Shown: positions 11,120 to 25,388 of the stretch, in pieces | Position numbering within the stretch: position 1 is the stretch's first letter | Layout of the letters: each line of letters begins with the position of its first letter | DNA from: Circinella minor | Lineage: Eukaryota; Mucoromycota; Mucoromycetes; Mucorales; Lichtheimiaceae | NCBI GenBank assembly: GCA_016758965.1 | Contig: JAEPRB010000002.1 | Location: 465,732 to 529,731, forward strand | Length of the DNA stretch: 64,000 bases | Direction of reading: 5' to 3' | Translations under genes and position numbers: made by a program | The notes under the pieces: generated by a model | What the model was told of the DNA's origin: nothing | The model's database searches: none | The model's input: the letters and a program-made list of their open reading frames with translations, nothing else

Positions 11120-13656
11120 ATGCAGTTGACGCCGGAATCTCTCCAGTCACTGTTGATCGACCTAAATCATTTTATTCATATCATTCTCGGATTAGTTATA
11201 ACGTTGGTCATCTTTGTTGCTTTTCGAGCTTTTCCATTTCATCACGATTATTCATTTTTTTTCTCGGCTGCTCGATACTTAGGATTACAACATCTTTTGA
11301 CTTATATCTGTTATACATTTAACTTGTTATACACTCCAGTGTCACTTGTCAGCTCAAAGAAGAATAAAAATAAAAAACGAAAACGATATTCATATCAACA
11401 ACAACAACAAGTAGTGGATTCGATTTATAACTCGACAACAAAAAGTGTTTCTGAATTACAATCTATATGTTTACGTGATCCAACAAGTAATAATAACAAT
11501 AATAGTAACAGCTTCTTTGGTAATAGTAACAACAACAATAACAACTATTATGTCTCAGGACTTGTTAATACTGGAAACACTTGTTTTCTCAACTCTGTTT
11601 TGCAGGTAATATATATATATATATATATATGTATATATTAGTTTTTTTCTTCAATCCCGTATATATAAAAGAATATACACATCTAATAAAGTATTATATT
11701 ACTAAAGGTTCTGTCGTCATTACCGAGATTACAAGAATATCTTGATCAAATTCAACCATCATCCAAAAATAATCGTCCAGTTTCATGGTTTTTAGCAACA
11801 ACTTTACGTCGATTAACTCAACCTATTACGAAACACTCATCGTTCAAACCTATTGATATTGTATCACTTGTTTCAGATCGACGTATAAATAGTCGTGATC
11901 AACAAGATGCCCAAGAACTTTTTCAATTAATAACAAGTGCTATCGATGTGGAAGCAGGATCATTAAAAAATTCAATGAATGGTGATGGATTCATTGTTGG
12001 GGGAGGGTTGAAAGATGTTTTATTAATGAAGCCATCTTATCAAAAACAACAACAACAACAACAACAATTAAAACGACAACGGTTAACTTCATCACCATCA
12101 TCATCATTACCTTATCGATTAGAAAATCCTTTTACGGGACTTTTAGCGAGTCGATTGTCTTGTATGCAATGTGGTTATACTGTAAGTTCTTTTGTTATCC
12201 CATCATCATTATTATTTTCAATTCATATAAATATAACGATTAAATATATATATATAGGAAGCTATTCGACACTTTTCTTTTAATAATGTACAACTCACCC
12301 TTCCTGATACAGTAAGTAATCATAATCATTGCCATAATAATGATAGTCATCTGATAAGAAAAAACTAATTTTATGGATTTGTTCTCTTAATCATGTGATA
12401 TCTAGTCTTCGACTACTTTGGAAGAATGTTTAAAAGAATTTACAGCCATGGAATACCTTTCCGATGCCACATGTCGAAAATGTGCATTGATTGATACTGT
12501 CAGTTCAATGTCCGCCCAAGTGGATGCCCTAAAGGATCAAGCCAAAAGAACCCAAGATCGTACTAGTAGAAGAACCGTACTTTCCGAAATGGTCATACTA
12601 GAAAAACGACGAAGAGAATTAGAACATAAGTTAAATGTTGGAGATATTATTGATGATGTATCTTCAATACGAGCGGTTAGTCGAATGTCAAGTAAACAAG
12701 TCATGTTTGCCAAACCACCCAAAATTTTATGTTTACATATATCAAGATCTACCTTCCATCCTTCTGGTGCCATATTCAAGAATAGCTGTCGAATTGTTTT
12801 TCCAGAATATTTGGATTTATCTTCATACAGTACGAATGGAACATTGAATACACAACCTCATGAACCTATATCATCATTACAAACAACAGCAACGATAACA
12901 CCAACATCAACAAATGAAGGTCAATATAAATTAATGGGTACTATTGTTCACTATGGTAGCCATGATTTTGGACATTTTATTGCATATAAACGACGTCTTG
13001 TTGCAGAAACATGTCATTGTCGACAATGTAAAGAAGAAAAAGAAACACTTCATGGGGATGAAAATATTTGGTATAGAATCTCGGATGAACAAGTAGACGT
13101 ATGTACAATAGACGAAGTTTTACAAAGTAATCCCTACATGTTACTGTACGAATATGTCACTACTCCTGAACCAACAGCAATCACCCCTTTAATAACTTCA
13201 TCTCATTTAACAAATTCATCTCTTTCAACAACGACTTTATTTCAGCATAATGACAAACATTTTAATACTACTACTCCTATTTTATCATCTAAAAGCGAAC
13301 AAGAAGAATCATCTATAGAGGCCTTACGAGTGGCAAAACAAAAACAAAGACAACAGGTTACAAAAAAAGTAGAACGTGTAATTGGTAATAGCAATGATGA
13401 TGATGATAATGACCTTGTACCAACAACAGGAACGCCTACAGTACCCATAACCATATCAACAACGAATAATAGTAATAATAATAATAACAATAATAATAAT
13501 AATAAGCTGCCGGCAGCATCATCATCATCATCATCACCATCTTTATCTTCATCACCTTTGCAACAAGGTTTACCACACTATATGTCAACAAGGAATGTTA
13601 CAAGACGAAGTTGGGTTGGACAACGGCGTCAGAGCGCACCCGTTATTTCCTTTTAA
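11120..13656 (+). CDS. Membrane-anchored ubiquitin-specific protease, USP30/Ubp1 type
   Basis: Four exons (11120-11605, 11708-12181, 12258-12311, 12406-13656) give 754 residues. A hydrophobic segment near residues 15-37 (HIILGLVITLVIFVAFRAF) is followed by basic residues, so the protein is likely N-terminally anchored in the ER or outer mitochondrial membrane. The Cys box GLVNTGNTCFLNSVLQ puts the nucleophile at Cys155. RDQQDAQELFQ is the usual QQDA box. A CxxC pair (LSCMQCGY) and a second (CRKCA) suggest a zinc ribbon. The His box YGSHDFGHFIAYKR gives His528, and WYRISDEQV places Ser564 where most family members have Asp or Asn. A Cys-His-Ser triad is the hallmark of USP30. The C-terminal 150 residues are Asn/Ser-rich and look disordered. 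It should remove ubiquitin from membrane proteins. Confidence 0.87.
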
Positions 13657-14247
13657 CTTGTTTCATTTTATTTTATCTTCCCAAAAAAAAAAATATAAAC
13701 CAAAATTTTATGATGAAGTCAGGTTTACTTCATTTTGATATCTACTCTTTAGTTAATTAATTAATAATAAAATAATAATAATAATAATAGTAATAATAGG
13801 TACTAAAAAGAAACAAAAAAACTTTATATAAGTGTTGTGTTCACCTTGTCCTCTTCTTTCTAATCTTCTCTCCTAAAATGGTTTGTTTGCTTTGTATCAT
13901 ATATGTATGTAACCCTTAACTTCTCTCTTTTCCTTTTCCCCTCTTCCCTAAAAAAAATCATGCATGGTTTAATAATAAGGATGGACCACATTATATCATT
14001 CATCTCTGACATTTTAATTGTGATGTGAAAAATTATTATTATTATTATTATTATTATCATGATACATAAACTTGGGGTAGTAGTATTACTATAATTGTAA
14101 CTTAAACCGATTGTTCTCCTGTTTTTTAGAAAAGACAATCGCCTTATCATAATTATAGAAATAAACAAAAGATTCTTTAACAACTTAGAAAACAATTCTT
14201 GTTAATAGTTTATATTATTTACTATTACGTATTCCTATCAATTTTTT
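13657..14247. other. Convergent 3' flanks
   Basis: This 590-bp AT-rich spacer between two converging genes must contain both 3' UTRs. A TAA/ATT repeat lies at about 13762-13800 and another at 14030-14060. No gene is seen. Confidence 0.6.
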
Positions 14248-16698
14248 TTAGCTGAAACTTTTAGGATCGGTTATATCGGGTAAAAGAAGAGAGTCACCAT
14301 GTCCCATATAAGCTAATTGTCGATTGGTAGCTACTGTTTGTCTATATAACCTTTCCAGTGGTGGTTCTTCTGGACGATGTTGTAATGCTAAATTATATAA
14401 AATTATCATATGTTATTATTGTTAAATTATTTTTATATTTGTTTGTATTCAAAGAGATAAAAAAAAATATCATACCCAACATGACAGAATTAAGTTTTGT
14501 TGCTAAAGTTTCTCGATTAGATATATCCATTAAGTATGCCATTCTACCTTTACTTGGGTCTGCATAAGCAAAAAGTGAGAATATTTCCTATATATTTATA
14601 CATATAATACATAATAAATTATAAAGTTCTCATCATTTTGAAAATAAATAAAATAAAAAGCCTTTACTTTTAATCTTGCTTCCACTTCAGGTCTTTGATC
14701 ATTTCGATATTCATTTTTTAATTTTTGACCATAATCCATAATTTTTTCTAATAAAGTGTCTTTTGTTGTTTCTTCATCAGAAAGTACCAATCCACTATCC
14801 ATAAATCCATTATTTTCATGACTACTATTACTTTGTCGACTTCTTTTTTTTCTTTCTATTACTGAAGATGATTGCTGTTGTTGACGAGGTGATTGTTCGT
14901 TACTATTATCTTCATCAACATCCATAGTATTATCTTCTTCATTATTATCACTAATACTAGCGGTAGTTGTACTATTGAATGATGATGTCGGCGATCGTGA
15001 TCGATTTTCATGTACATGTAAACTATATTCTCGAACCATTTCAATGAATTTTCTTGCTTTTAACTCAAACATAATATCGTGAGCAATTGTATCTTCTTTT
15101 TCCATACATTGAGGAAAATAAGATTTGGCAAGTTCAATAGCTTTATCAATATCACCTTTTAATATTGCTGAACGGATATCTATTTCATAACATGTAAATA
15201 GAAAAAGAGAAAAATTAAATGTTATTAGTTGTAGTTCTATTTATTTTTATATCAATTCTTTATACACACACTAAAGCTCGAAATATATTTACTTTGTCGT
15301 CTAAATATATCTTCTTCCTCTTTATCATCTGCTTTTGAAGTTCCACTATGAGATAATGCCAGTATTCGTCCAGAAGCACGTTTGATATTATTTAATGCAG
15401 CCTTGGCTGTACCCATATATCCTTGATATACAAGATAAGTTAGAACAAGTTGATCCATAGATTCTCCCGTATTTATCTTATTTTCTTTTTTCATGACTTG
15501 ATTAAAAATTTCATTTTTTCGTTCCTATACATTATGGAACACAACTATTAGTTGATGAGCATTTTTTTTTAAAAAAAAAAGAGAGAGAGAGAGAGAAAGA
15601 GAGAAATAAAGGGATAATTACTTTAATATAATGAACAATATCAAATGTAAAAGGATCTTGTCCAAAATTAACAGTAACATGTTCACCAGGAGTTCTTAAA
15701 CCAACACAAGGATATAAATCCATGGATAAGTTTAACTTTTTAAATGCAATACCCAAATAAGTCCCGTTCTTGGTATAAAATGCTGTTTCATCTGCCATAT
15801 TGATACCACATCCAATAACATCTCCTGTTGAGAAACGAGGTCCGTATGTTTTTCCTGTACCAGATTCTTCAAACGAATGACCATCATCACCATGGTATCC
15901 CCATGAATCTTTATCCCACCCTATAATAATTTTTAATCCCCTCTTTGTTAATCTCTTGAATTCGTTTCTTGAATTTTTAAGTTTACCTGGTAATCGATCC
16001 AATCCATTTTTTGCAGAACAGAAACCCATTCCAATAAATCCGTCTTCTCCTTTTGAAATAATTTTCATCTCATAATAATAAATTCCACATTGGTGTCTTA
16101 TCGGAAAGTTGCTTCGGATAGAAGCTGCATGGTGTTCGGTTTTACCAGGTCCTATTTTCTCTCTCTTTTTTTTAGCATTTATTATATTACCACAGTTAAA
16201 ATAACTATATAAATAATTAAAACTATTATTTGTTTATATATTTGTTTATTTACCTGTATACACCAAATCGAGTCCACCATTCTCTACTTCAAGATGACGT
16301 GATTTATCGTGACGATTCCATAAAGATGGTAAACGTAGATCTGGTACATTATTATCATTATCATTATTTATACTATTATTATTGGATTTAGATTTCGTTT
16401 GTAATTCGTGTTGATCTCGCTGTTGTTCTCGTAACAACGTAGCATAAAGGGTATTTTGTAAATAAGTAGGGATTTCTTCTTGTTGTTGACAAATGGAAGA
16501 GGGTGTTGTACACCGTCGTTTAGCACTACTAGAACCACTATTATTACTACCCATACTTGTTTGTAAGAAAGGTAGTGGTGTCATAAAACCATTGGGAGTT
16601 GGTCGTAAAGGAGAGGAAATAGTAGTAGTACTGGGGATAGTGACTCCAGAGTTATATGCTCCATTATTATTATTAGTATTATTATTATGTGTAGTCAT
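14248..16698 (-). CDS. GID1: Gid1/Vid30 (RanBPM) subunit of the GID/CTLH ubiquitin ligase
   Basis: Seven exons: 16254-16698, 15987-16151, 15622-15920, 15293-15524, 14668-15179, 14476-14587 and 14248-14387, for 634 residues. A Ser/Asn/Gln-rich N-terminus is followed by a SPRY domain ([64 protein letters not shown]). A LisH follows ([17 protein letters not shown]), then a CTLH ([17 protein letters not shown]) and a CRA domain ([15 protein letters not shown]). The CTLH and CRA are separated by a Ser/acidic insert. In yeast Gid1 is the scaffold of the ligase that degrades gluconeogenic enzymes. The intron at 15921-15986 is 66 nt long and stop-free, so an unspliced reading would also stay in frame. 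The start could instead be the upstream ATG at 16737; the one at 16698 is chosen as the more conventional context. Confidence 0.88.
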
Positions 16699-19600
16699 TA
16701 TATTATGTGCATACAGTCTTTTAATACAAATGAACAAGTAGAAAAGAAAGAAAGAAGAAAAATGCTACACTTTCAGTCAGAAATCACGCGAAAATATTGG
16801 GGGGTTTTGTTATAAAATACCCCCACAGATCGTCGGTTCCGTCAGTACGTTTTAGATAAAATTCATGCCCGATCTGAGTTTCCTCTCCCTCTCTATCATC
16901 TCTCTCTCACTTGAAGATAAAACAACTGTTCAGAATTTTTTATACAAAGAAGTTTTGAATAACATTAATTTATTTATTTATCATCGTCATCGTATGTAAA
17001 GTAAACTTTACTGTACCATTATTATTGACGGATACTCAAATTCTATTCAATTAGGAAATACCCTAATGTACTTCTTTTTGTTTGTTATTTATTTATTACT
17101 TTATCATGCATGATATACAAACACCTATGCTTCAACTACTAATATTATTACTTAATAGTTAACTTTCTATTTATTATATATAACATATAGTCAACATTAT
17201 ATAATTATGACTATCAAAGCCTGCTTATAGTAATAAAAAGACAGAGAATGTTCGTATCAAGATTAACTTGATTTATCGTTTTACAGCGACTGGAGCGTGG
17301 GATTATACGTCCATGTATTCCTTATTTAGTTTAGTGCATTATTCTTCTGGTTATGATACTTTTTTAGCTCAATATCATTTGACCAAAACCCTCTTTTTAT
17401 TATGATACAACACTCTGGCAACACATTAGAGCCATCTATTTATCGGTTACCTTATATTCGTTAAAATACTTGTCTCTTTATAGTAACAGTTTATAAAGCG
17501 ATTCGTTACATATAAAAGTGATCGGTAAATAAATAAAATAACAGCAAGCGCTACTATGATATTACTCTTTATTATGCACTATGGGCTAGCAACATCTGTT
17601 TTTCTTTTTCAAACATGTTTGAAAAATTACAACTACCTGGTGAAATTACCAATATAGCACTATACACCCTCGCCATTATTTTTTTTATACTATCTTATAT
17701 TTTACATTATTTGATATATATAATTATTATATGACAATTAAAAGTATCATAGAATTAAAGAAAAAGAGATTGTCTAACAGAACCAAAAGATGCACAAACA
17801 AGAGTGTTAAACTTTGTGGAAGTTACTTTTTTTTCTTGTTACATATATGTGTGAACAGGCGACTATGTAATAGCATATTGAAGATAATATTTATACGTAT
17901 AGGCATTTTATGTTGCGTGTTAATGCTCACTCCCTTATTGTCAAGACAACTAACCATTGTCATGATAATTCCATTTTGATACCTTCTGTGTTTCATCTTT
18001 GGTTACTTTATAACAACTAGCTCTCCACAGGGAATATATCCACGTATCTCAGCTTATAGATATAAGGCACCACTTTTCTATTAGGGAAAACAATATGTGG
18101 ATTATAGTACCATTTTTCTTTTTTCAACATAATAGCAACTGTGCATGAGTTTACTAATTATAATATTATAGTATGTCTTACTCTTTTTTGTATTGGTATT
18201 GGTGCTTTTCATGCGGGTTTCTCTATGAATGTCTATCATGAAAATAATAGAAATTACATACGTATAACAGCAGTAAATAATATCAATAAACTACTACTAT
18301 TGTTTACTAACACATCATGTTTGGCTATTCCTGTATAAATAAAAGCTGTACTTTATACTATCCATGCTTTATGTCTACTACTTTCTGTTCAAAAGATGCT
18401 ACGACCTGGTTTTCTATCTCCATAATATATCACCGTAAAGTTTTCTTTGTATCATACAAGATAAAGTTAACATGTTTAAGAAGAGCTAATTGTAAAGGAT
18501 AATCTACTTCTCGATTTTCTTCTTTGATACAGATCTTTCTTGCAACCAACAGTCAGATCCGTCCATCCTCTGGGAAACAGAAAAGGAAGCGATAAGTAGT
18601 TACGATGGAGGGCCAGCTGTTGTACTTATTTTTTTTTAAATAAAAAAACATTTGCTTTTTGAACGATAGCGGGCAGTCGTTATTATAATTCTTAGACATA
18701 TAAATTTGACTATAAAATATTTTCGTATGAAGTGATCGAATCAGTAACTTTTTATGTACTTGTGCATGTGTACCTTATAAAGTACAAGGTCAGCAAAGTA
18801 GACTTGCTATTATCGCAAGCTAATTTTTTAATCAAACCCAGTAGTCGCTTGTAAATGTCTGCATGGTATGCAACAACATATGACTTAATCTATATATATA
18901 GAATGTACCTATAGACATCCAATTACTTACAATCTCAATGTTTAAGAAACATCAAAATCTCACTTACTCGGACAATATTTCCAAGTAAAGTGTCAAAAAT
19001 CATTATGCATTTTATAATGCCAAATGATTTTTTATATCATAAAGAAAATGTTGGCTTAAATGTAATGATTCTTTAAACAAAAAATTGGAAAGAAGTTTGA
19101 ATGAGTGCATTTCATCAAATTGACAAATACTTGTGCTAACGATCAAGTTCTGAACTGATCGAGGACTGGACTCCTATATTTTTTTGTTTTAAGTTTTAAA
19201 CATGATAGTTTGGATGACCAGCTAAAATAATTTCATTCGATATTGAAAAAATAAATTCAGCTTTAATCATTCTTTTTAAATACATATTTTTATATAATTA
19301 TTGTTATGAACAATATGCCCACCAGGAGCTCCTCTAGGGGACTCATTTAATTAAGGTACCTAATATAATTAGCAATCCGTTCGAGTTGAGTCCATAATGA
19401 TACTCCGCCTAATATGCTCAACTAATATCATTTAAATTACAGCCATCTGTATATACAAATAATACTATTGAAAATGTGGGTAATTCAAACATGATATTTT
19501 TTATGAAAGAAATAATAATAATAGTACGTAGTAGAATAATAATAGAGGTGACATAACCATTTATAAAAAAAAATAAGACATTAGACCATATATATATAAA

Positions 19601-19806
19601 TAGAGAAAAAAAGAATAGACAATAACGTAAAATTGTCAGGAATAGGTAATAATAATAAAAATAATAATAAGCTGTATAATAAAGACAAAAAAGAAAAAGA
19701 AAACTGTAGTATATAATATATGTATAGCAAGAAAAGAGAAATAGATTTTAAGGGGTGTTAGCGGATGTGTATATAAGTATGTATAAAATTAGTATATCAG
19801 CAATGG
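16699..19806. other. Intergenic, no gene seen
   Basis: About 3.1 kb of AT-rich sequence upstream of the Gid1 gene and downstream of the RhoGAP gene. The part next to Gid1 (16800-16920) is less AT-rich and CT-rich at its far side, as expected of a promoter. A perfect palindrome TTCAAACATGTTTGAA lies near 17608-17625. A somewhat GC-richer patch at 18535-18630 carries no recognisable gene. Confidence 0.55.
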
Positions 19807-22800
19807 TTACTGTTGAGATGATTGTTGTTGTTGTTGTTGTTCCGATACTGCTGTTGCTATCGTTTTGAGTGGCATCGGTGATAAGCCTTTAAATTGATGT
19901 GGTGCATGGTGCTGTTCTTGGTCGTCCTCTTCATTATCAGAAGCAACAGTAGATTCTTGTCCTTTTAATAATTGAAGATCGTCAATATCTTCATCGTCTT
20001 CATCAAATACTGCCGTGCCTAAATAAAAAATATACCATTTTTATAAATTATAAATTATTAGTATGACTTCAACCCTCGTTACCCCAAAAATAGTAGCTAT
20101 TGTAGCAATAAAAAAAAAGAACTTACCATTCATGCTTTTTTCAATGGATACAATTGCATTAGGTGCGCCATCCATGTAATGAACACTATTGCGATTGCTT
20201 CGACCAAACTCTTCACGAAGCCGTAATGTTGCTTTTCGTTCAATACGTATTGATGGTGGTGGTTGCGGCTGTTCTAGGAAGCGTTCTTTGTTGTTGTTGT
20301 TACTTTCTTTGCCGTATTCTTCAATAGGATTATGTTGAATTTCTTCTTCACTATCATCCTCAACAAGCATTCTTGGTGCTGCATCACCATCTTCTGTGGT
20401 CCAAAAGATATATTCAAATTCACTCATGAGCAAATTAAAAACAGTTGCTGGAATACCTAAAGTAAGTGAGAATACAATGCTCACGTTTCGCATTGTCATT
20501 TTGTTTATATCTGAATTTCGAATAACCCCAATAAGATGAGCAGATAATACACGCAAAAGTGTATAATTTGCTAATGGTAATAAAGATACAAGTCGACCAA
20601 GTTCGTTAATACGATCTTTACGATCAAGTAAATCTAATAATATATCAAATCAGAATTTTAGCATCATCATTATTATCAAGGCTGTGCAATATTTGATACT
20701 AAAACAAGAATATATATCTAATAATTTTCTTACCAATAACATGCATAAAATCGTCTCTACGCTCTCGTGTAAGAACTGTTACGGGTAGTTCACGTAACCA
20801 TAGTTTCAATAATCCAGCAACAGCATGAACATCATAGTCTTCTTTTGCTGCCAAGAGATTAATATCACCTTCTTGATTGAATTTTTGTTTGAGTTTTTGT
20901 ATAACCATGTTACTGCCGCTTAGACGATACAAGCCTTCTTCCATAACTGCATTCTTTGCGTCTAAATATTCGATACATCGGTACACAATAGCAGGTAATT
21001 CATAGCTATCTGATATACGAGATACTCTAATAGCATCTTCAAGCTGCACACCAAATACCCGTCGATTGAACTTATCAGCATCTTCTGAATGACGTTCGCT
21101 TGAATCATTGGATGATCTTGTTAGCAAGCTACGAAAACCAGTAGGTACATTACTTGTACGTGGAGGTTCTGTTGTCAAGTTTGTACCACTGACATTGTTG
21201 TGATTGTTGCTGTACCCTGTTGATGTATTGTTGTCACTGCTGCTACTACTAAACATTTTCTTGCCCCACATTGTAACACGGTTTGCTTTTTGTCTGACCT
21301 TTTTATCGTTTGATGATGTTTCGTATGAAGTGCTGAGCAAGTCTTCGCTACTGCGAAATGCACCAGGAATAGGTGAAGTCATGTTGGATCGTAAACGAGC
21401 TAGATCCTCCTCTTCATTTCCTCCATCACTTTTACGGCGAGAGAGAGTGGTATGAGGGGGTGGCGGAGGAGGTGATGAAGGCATGTCATTATTACCAAGT
21501 CCTGAGGTTACAGGATTACTTGGCGACGATGTGGAAAAATAAGCGTTTGAAGATCCAGTACTACTATCTGTTGATGCCGATGGCGTCAAATGGGTAGCTG
21601 CTATAATAGGTTCGTCATTATTACCATTCATAGCCATGGTACCACCACCATTAAATAATAATGGTTGGATTCGTTGCTGTACCATTGGTGTAGATGTTAA
21701 TTTATCCATATCTGCACCATTCTTTATACTTTTAATGGGTACTGCAGCAACTGGCCGAATTTCATCCTTGGATACTTTACGCGGTTTTTCTGACTTCCTG
21801 TTACCGTTATTGTTGACACTGTTGTCGTTGCTACTACTGCTGTTGCTGGCTTTTTTAGATAGGCTGTCATGATCGAATCGAATATTATTAAGTAAAGCTT
21901 CTACCCATTCATCACGTTCTTCATCCGAGTTGGCACATAAAATATGTTTGACGATCCCGCTTGGACCAGATCGTTTTTGTTCGAGAATTAAAAATGCATG
22001 ACGATAGAGACCTGTTTCTTCATTACCAGGTGCTTGGCGACCAAGTTGAGCATTTGTTAACTTTATTGCACCAAGATAACTTCCATCTTTCTGTTAAGAT
22101 TCAAAAACAGTTAGAGAGATATTTGAATAAATAAAGGCATTAGCGTGTACTACAATCCAAAAAGGAGATTCAAAAAAAAACAGAGCCTAGAACTTACAGA
22201 TTCATAGTATTCTAGTGCGGCGCCCTTAATTTTGAAATAGCGAGCTTTCCAGCCACCAAAATTCTTTCCTCTTTTAGTGAGATAGCCAGCTTTATGACCT
22301 GCACGCTATTATAATAAACCAATTATTTATTTTGTTTAGAAAAATGGATAAGTAATTTTTTTGATGGGAAAAAAAATAATGATAATAGCTTACATGATAA
22401 TTATCACGCTCAACAATATCAGTTGTTAAGAATTCACAAACGTCTGAGATATTTATGTGTGGCAAAGAAATAATATGTTGTAAATATTGCTCCAGTGCAA
22501 CCTGTATAATAATTAAATTATTCATGCAAAAATAGAAATTTAGTATAAACCTCTAAATAGCCAAAATAATTTGCGTAACCCCAAATTTTTTTTTTTTTTG
22601 GATTACCTTTCGTTGATCGGTTTTGCTTGGTGCTCGATTGCTGGTAGAAAATAATTGTTTATCTGGCAATTTGCCAACTTTACTTCTGACATGACTTTGT
22701 ACCTTGATCTATCATTTTTATTGTATTATTTCTTTCAGAAATCTCCTTTTTTTTTTCTTTTTCTTTATAAACGCCTGACATCTAACTAGAATCATCTTTT

Positions 22801-24032
22801 ACCTTTATATCCAAAGCAAGAAAATTTGAATAAAGTTTTTCTACACGCCAAAGTTCTTCAAATTCAATGCCACGTTTACCAACTGAGATAATAAACGATA
22901 CCACTTCTCGTCCTCTGTCATTGGTTGTAATGTTGGATCCAATTACTTTTATCATAACAGTACTGATGTTTTTAGCTGTTAACGTGTTTTTATCATTTAC
23001 TTTTTGTGGTTGCTGCTGTACTTGCTGAAGTGAGTTCTCCTGCGGATGCTCTTGTAGTTGCTGCTGTGGTTCATCTTCGAGATCATCTTCTGTCTCTTCA
23101 TCTAATCCCAATGGATCACTAATGATCATACTTTCACGTTTGTTGGCTCGTGAATTATTATTAGGGATTATTAAAGCACCATCCGAAAACGATGACGTCT
23201 TTGGTGTACGAAGCATCATAGTAGGTGATGTTGGTCGTATAGATGGATCATATTCTGTAGTACGACGAGGCATGGGCTCTTGTTGTTGCTGGCGTGCAGC
23301 TGCCTTTCTCTGCATTTCTAAAACAGATGCTGATTTACTTGCAGATGGAACACCATAATACCCACGTGGTGGCTGTTGTTGTTGTGGTGGTGGTCGATGC
23401 TGCAGCTTTTTATTATCCTTTTTGTGCAGCGAAGATTGATATTGAGCATACATATGCGCATCCTTTTCAATTATTGCTTGCGGTGATGTGGGGGTCTGTG
23501 GCGGAGGGGGTGTTGATGGAGGGGGAGAAGCAGGTGTGGATGGGCGCCGATCTAATATGGCTGGTGGGGGGAGTGGGGGAGAATTCACTTCATTATAATT
23601 TTCTGTTGCTACCATCGCAGTATTTATGGTAGGATGAATAGGATGAGAATGATTATTATTATGCTGTTGCTGCTGTTGATGTGGAGCAGGGACAATATGT
23701 CGATATGGTGACCTTGGAGGCAATGTAGGCTGTGATTGTTCATTCTCCATAATTTCTGTAGCTTGCTCGGTCGGAATAAGGCCTTCTTGTTGCTGTTCTT
23801 TATTGTTACTAAGAAACTTATACTCAAGGTGACTTATTCTGTCACGAAGTCCATCACGTTCAGCTACAAGAATGGCATTGTCCTTTTGGAGATTCTGAAT
23901 CATGACGCGTTGCTTTTCAATGATCTTCCACAATTGATCGCCTTGGGACTGTATATGTTGACTTGTTGTTGTCGTTGTTGTGTGTGGAACACTGTTACCA
24001 TATACTGCCACTTCTTGCTGCTGACGGGTCAT
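19807..24032 (-). CDS. BEM3: Bem3-like PX-PH-RhoGAP protein
   Basis: Seven exons (22803-24032, 22607-22708, 22394-22501, 22198-22305, 20734-22090, 20127-20633, 19807-20018) give 1207 residues. After an N-terminal coiled coil (LWKIIEKQRVMIQNLQKD) and a long Gln/Pro-rich linker comes a PX domain at about 350-495 (GIEFEELWRVEKLYSNF, SHVRSKVGKLPDK). A PH domain follows at about 484-610 (AGYLTKRGKNFGGWKARYF, HILCANSDEERDEWVEAL), then a RhoGAP domain at about 860-1040. The catalytic arginine finger is in EEGLYRLSGS, and the downstream helix VAGLLKLWLRELPVTVL is intact. The tail is acidic and ends in a Gln run. Bem3 stimulates GTP hydrolysis by Cdc42 at sites of polar growth. The PX-PH-RhoGAP order supports Bem3 over other fungal RhoGAPs. 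Confidence 0.88.
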
Positions 24033-25388
24033 TATTTATAACTAAAGTTGATTATCGATATAATGTATATATGTGTATTTATAGTAGAAAAAAAGAAGAA
24101 GATAAAAAAAAAATAGAGGAAAGGGTATAATAATGAACTCTTCTTTTTTTATATGTAATTAATATGAAAGGAAAGGAAAGGAAGAGGGGTTTTTTGTGTT
24201 GTTAAAAAAAAAGAAAAGAAAAAAGAGTGTAAAAGATTATTTCGAGTTGCTAATTCGATAAATAAAAAGAAAAGAAAAGAAAAGAGAGAAAGAGAGAAAT
24301 AAAAAATAAAAAATAAAAAATAAAAAAAACTTAATTATTATTTTTTGTAAAAGGGTTCTCTTTCTCACTCAAAACAAAATATACTTTCTGTTTCGCTTCC
24401 CAAGAAAAATAATAATCGAGCGAGAGAAAAGGGGAAAAAGGGTTCGGTAAAAGGAGGCTCGCTTACAATAAGCATACAATAAAAATAAAAATTAAAAGCA
24501 ACACAAACTTATTAACATTATTAGCCGAAACAGTCAGTGTTGGTGCATCGTATGACAAAGTGAGAGGATAAGCGACACACATATTCACAAGGCAATAATT
24601 ATGAATATCACTTTTGTATATCCCGCACATCTTAATGTTGTGCAACCATTTCACAATAACGAGGGTTAAATATGCTTAGCGAAGCTCCGCTTTTTCTTCT
24701 TGTCAAACCTTTATTATTATTTTTATTATTATGTACTTCATATTATTTTGACAAATACATATAAGCCCGCGTAACATTTGCAAGAAAAAAAAGGAGGATA
24801 CAATTTCTTTAGTGAAAGAAGGGAAGGTAGGGAGGAGGAGTGAAAACGGAGAAAAATGATAAAAACAACTCTCTCTCATATTTCTAGTGATTATTATCAC
24901 TATTATTTGGATAATATATATATATCCACTCAACAGCTTTCTCTTTTTTATATGTATTAGCCAGAATGGATGATTTCAAGTTCTTGGTCAGTCTCCATGG
25001 TTGTGTAGTACCACCAAGCTAAATCCAGTTTATACATGAACAGCCCCTTATTATCTCAAAACTAATCGGGAGAAAGAGCCAGCTCACGTTTATGATTATG
25101 TACGTCGTACGTTTCCTTTTTTGACGCCATTATATATATACTCAGCATAAGGTTTCATTTTTGGCAAGATTTTTACTATGTAAAATTTTGAATAAACCTT
25201 CTTATTGTCAATGCATTATTATATTATCTGATCACTATTAGTAATCCCTGTTATTATGGTGACAACAGTAAATCTTTCTCTCCTCTTCTTTAGATATATG
25301 CACATATACCAGAGTTATGGTTAACACGCAGTAACAATATGATAGTTTGTGGTTTTAATAACAGTAATTATAAAATCTTATTTATTTT
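24033..25388. other. Intergenic, promoter of the RhoGAP gene
   Basis: Purine-rich low-complexity sequence near 24080-24430 includes a run of AAAAAAT units (about 24300-24330), which fits a promoter or long 5' leader. Further right I see nothing gene-like except an 18-codon ATG frame at 24966. Confidence 0.5.
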
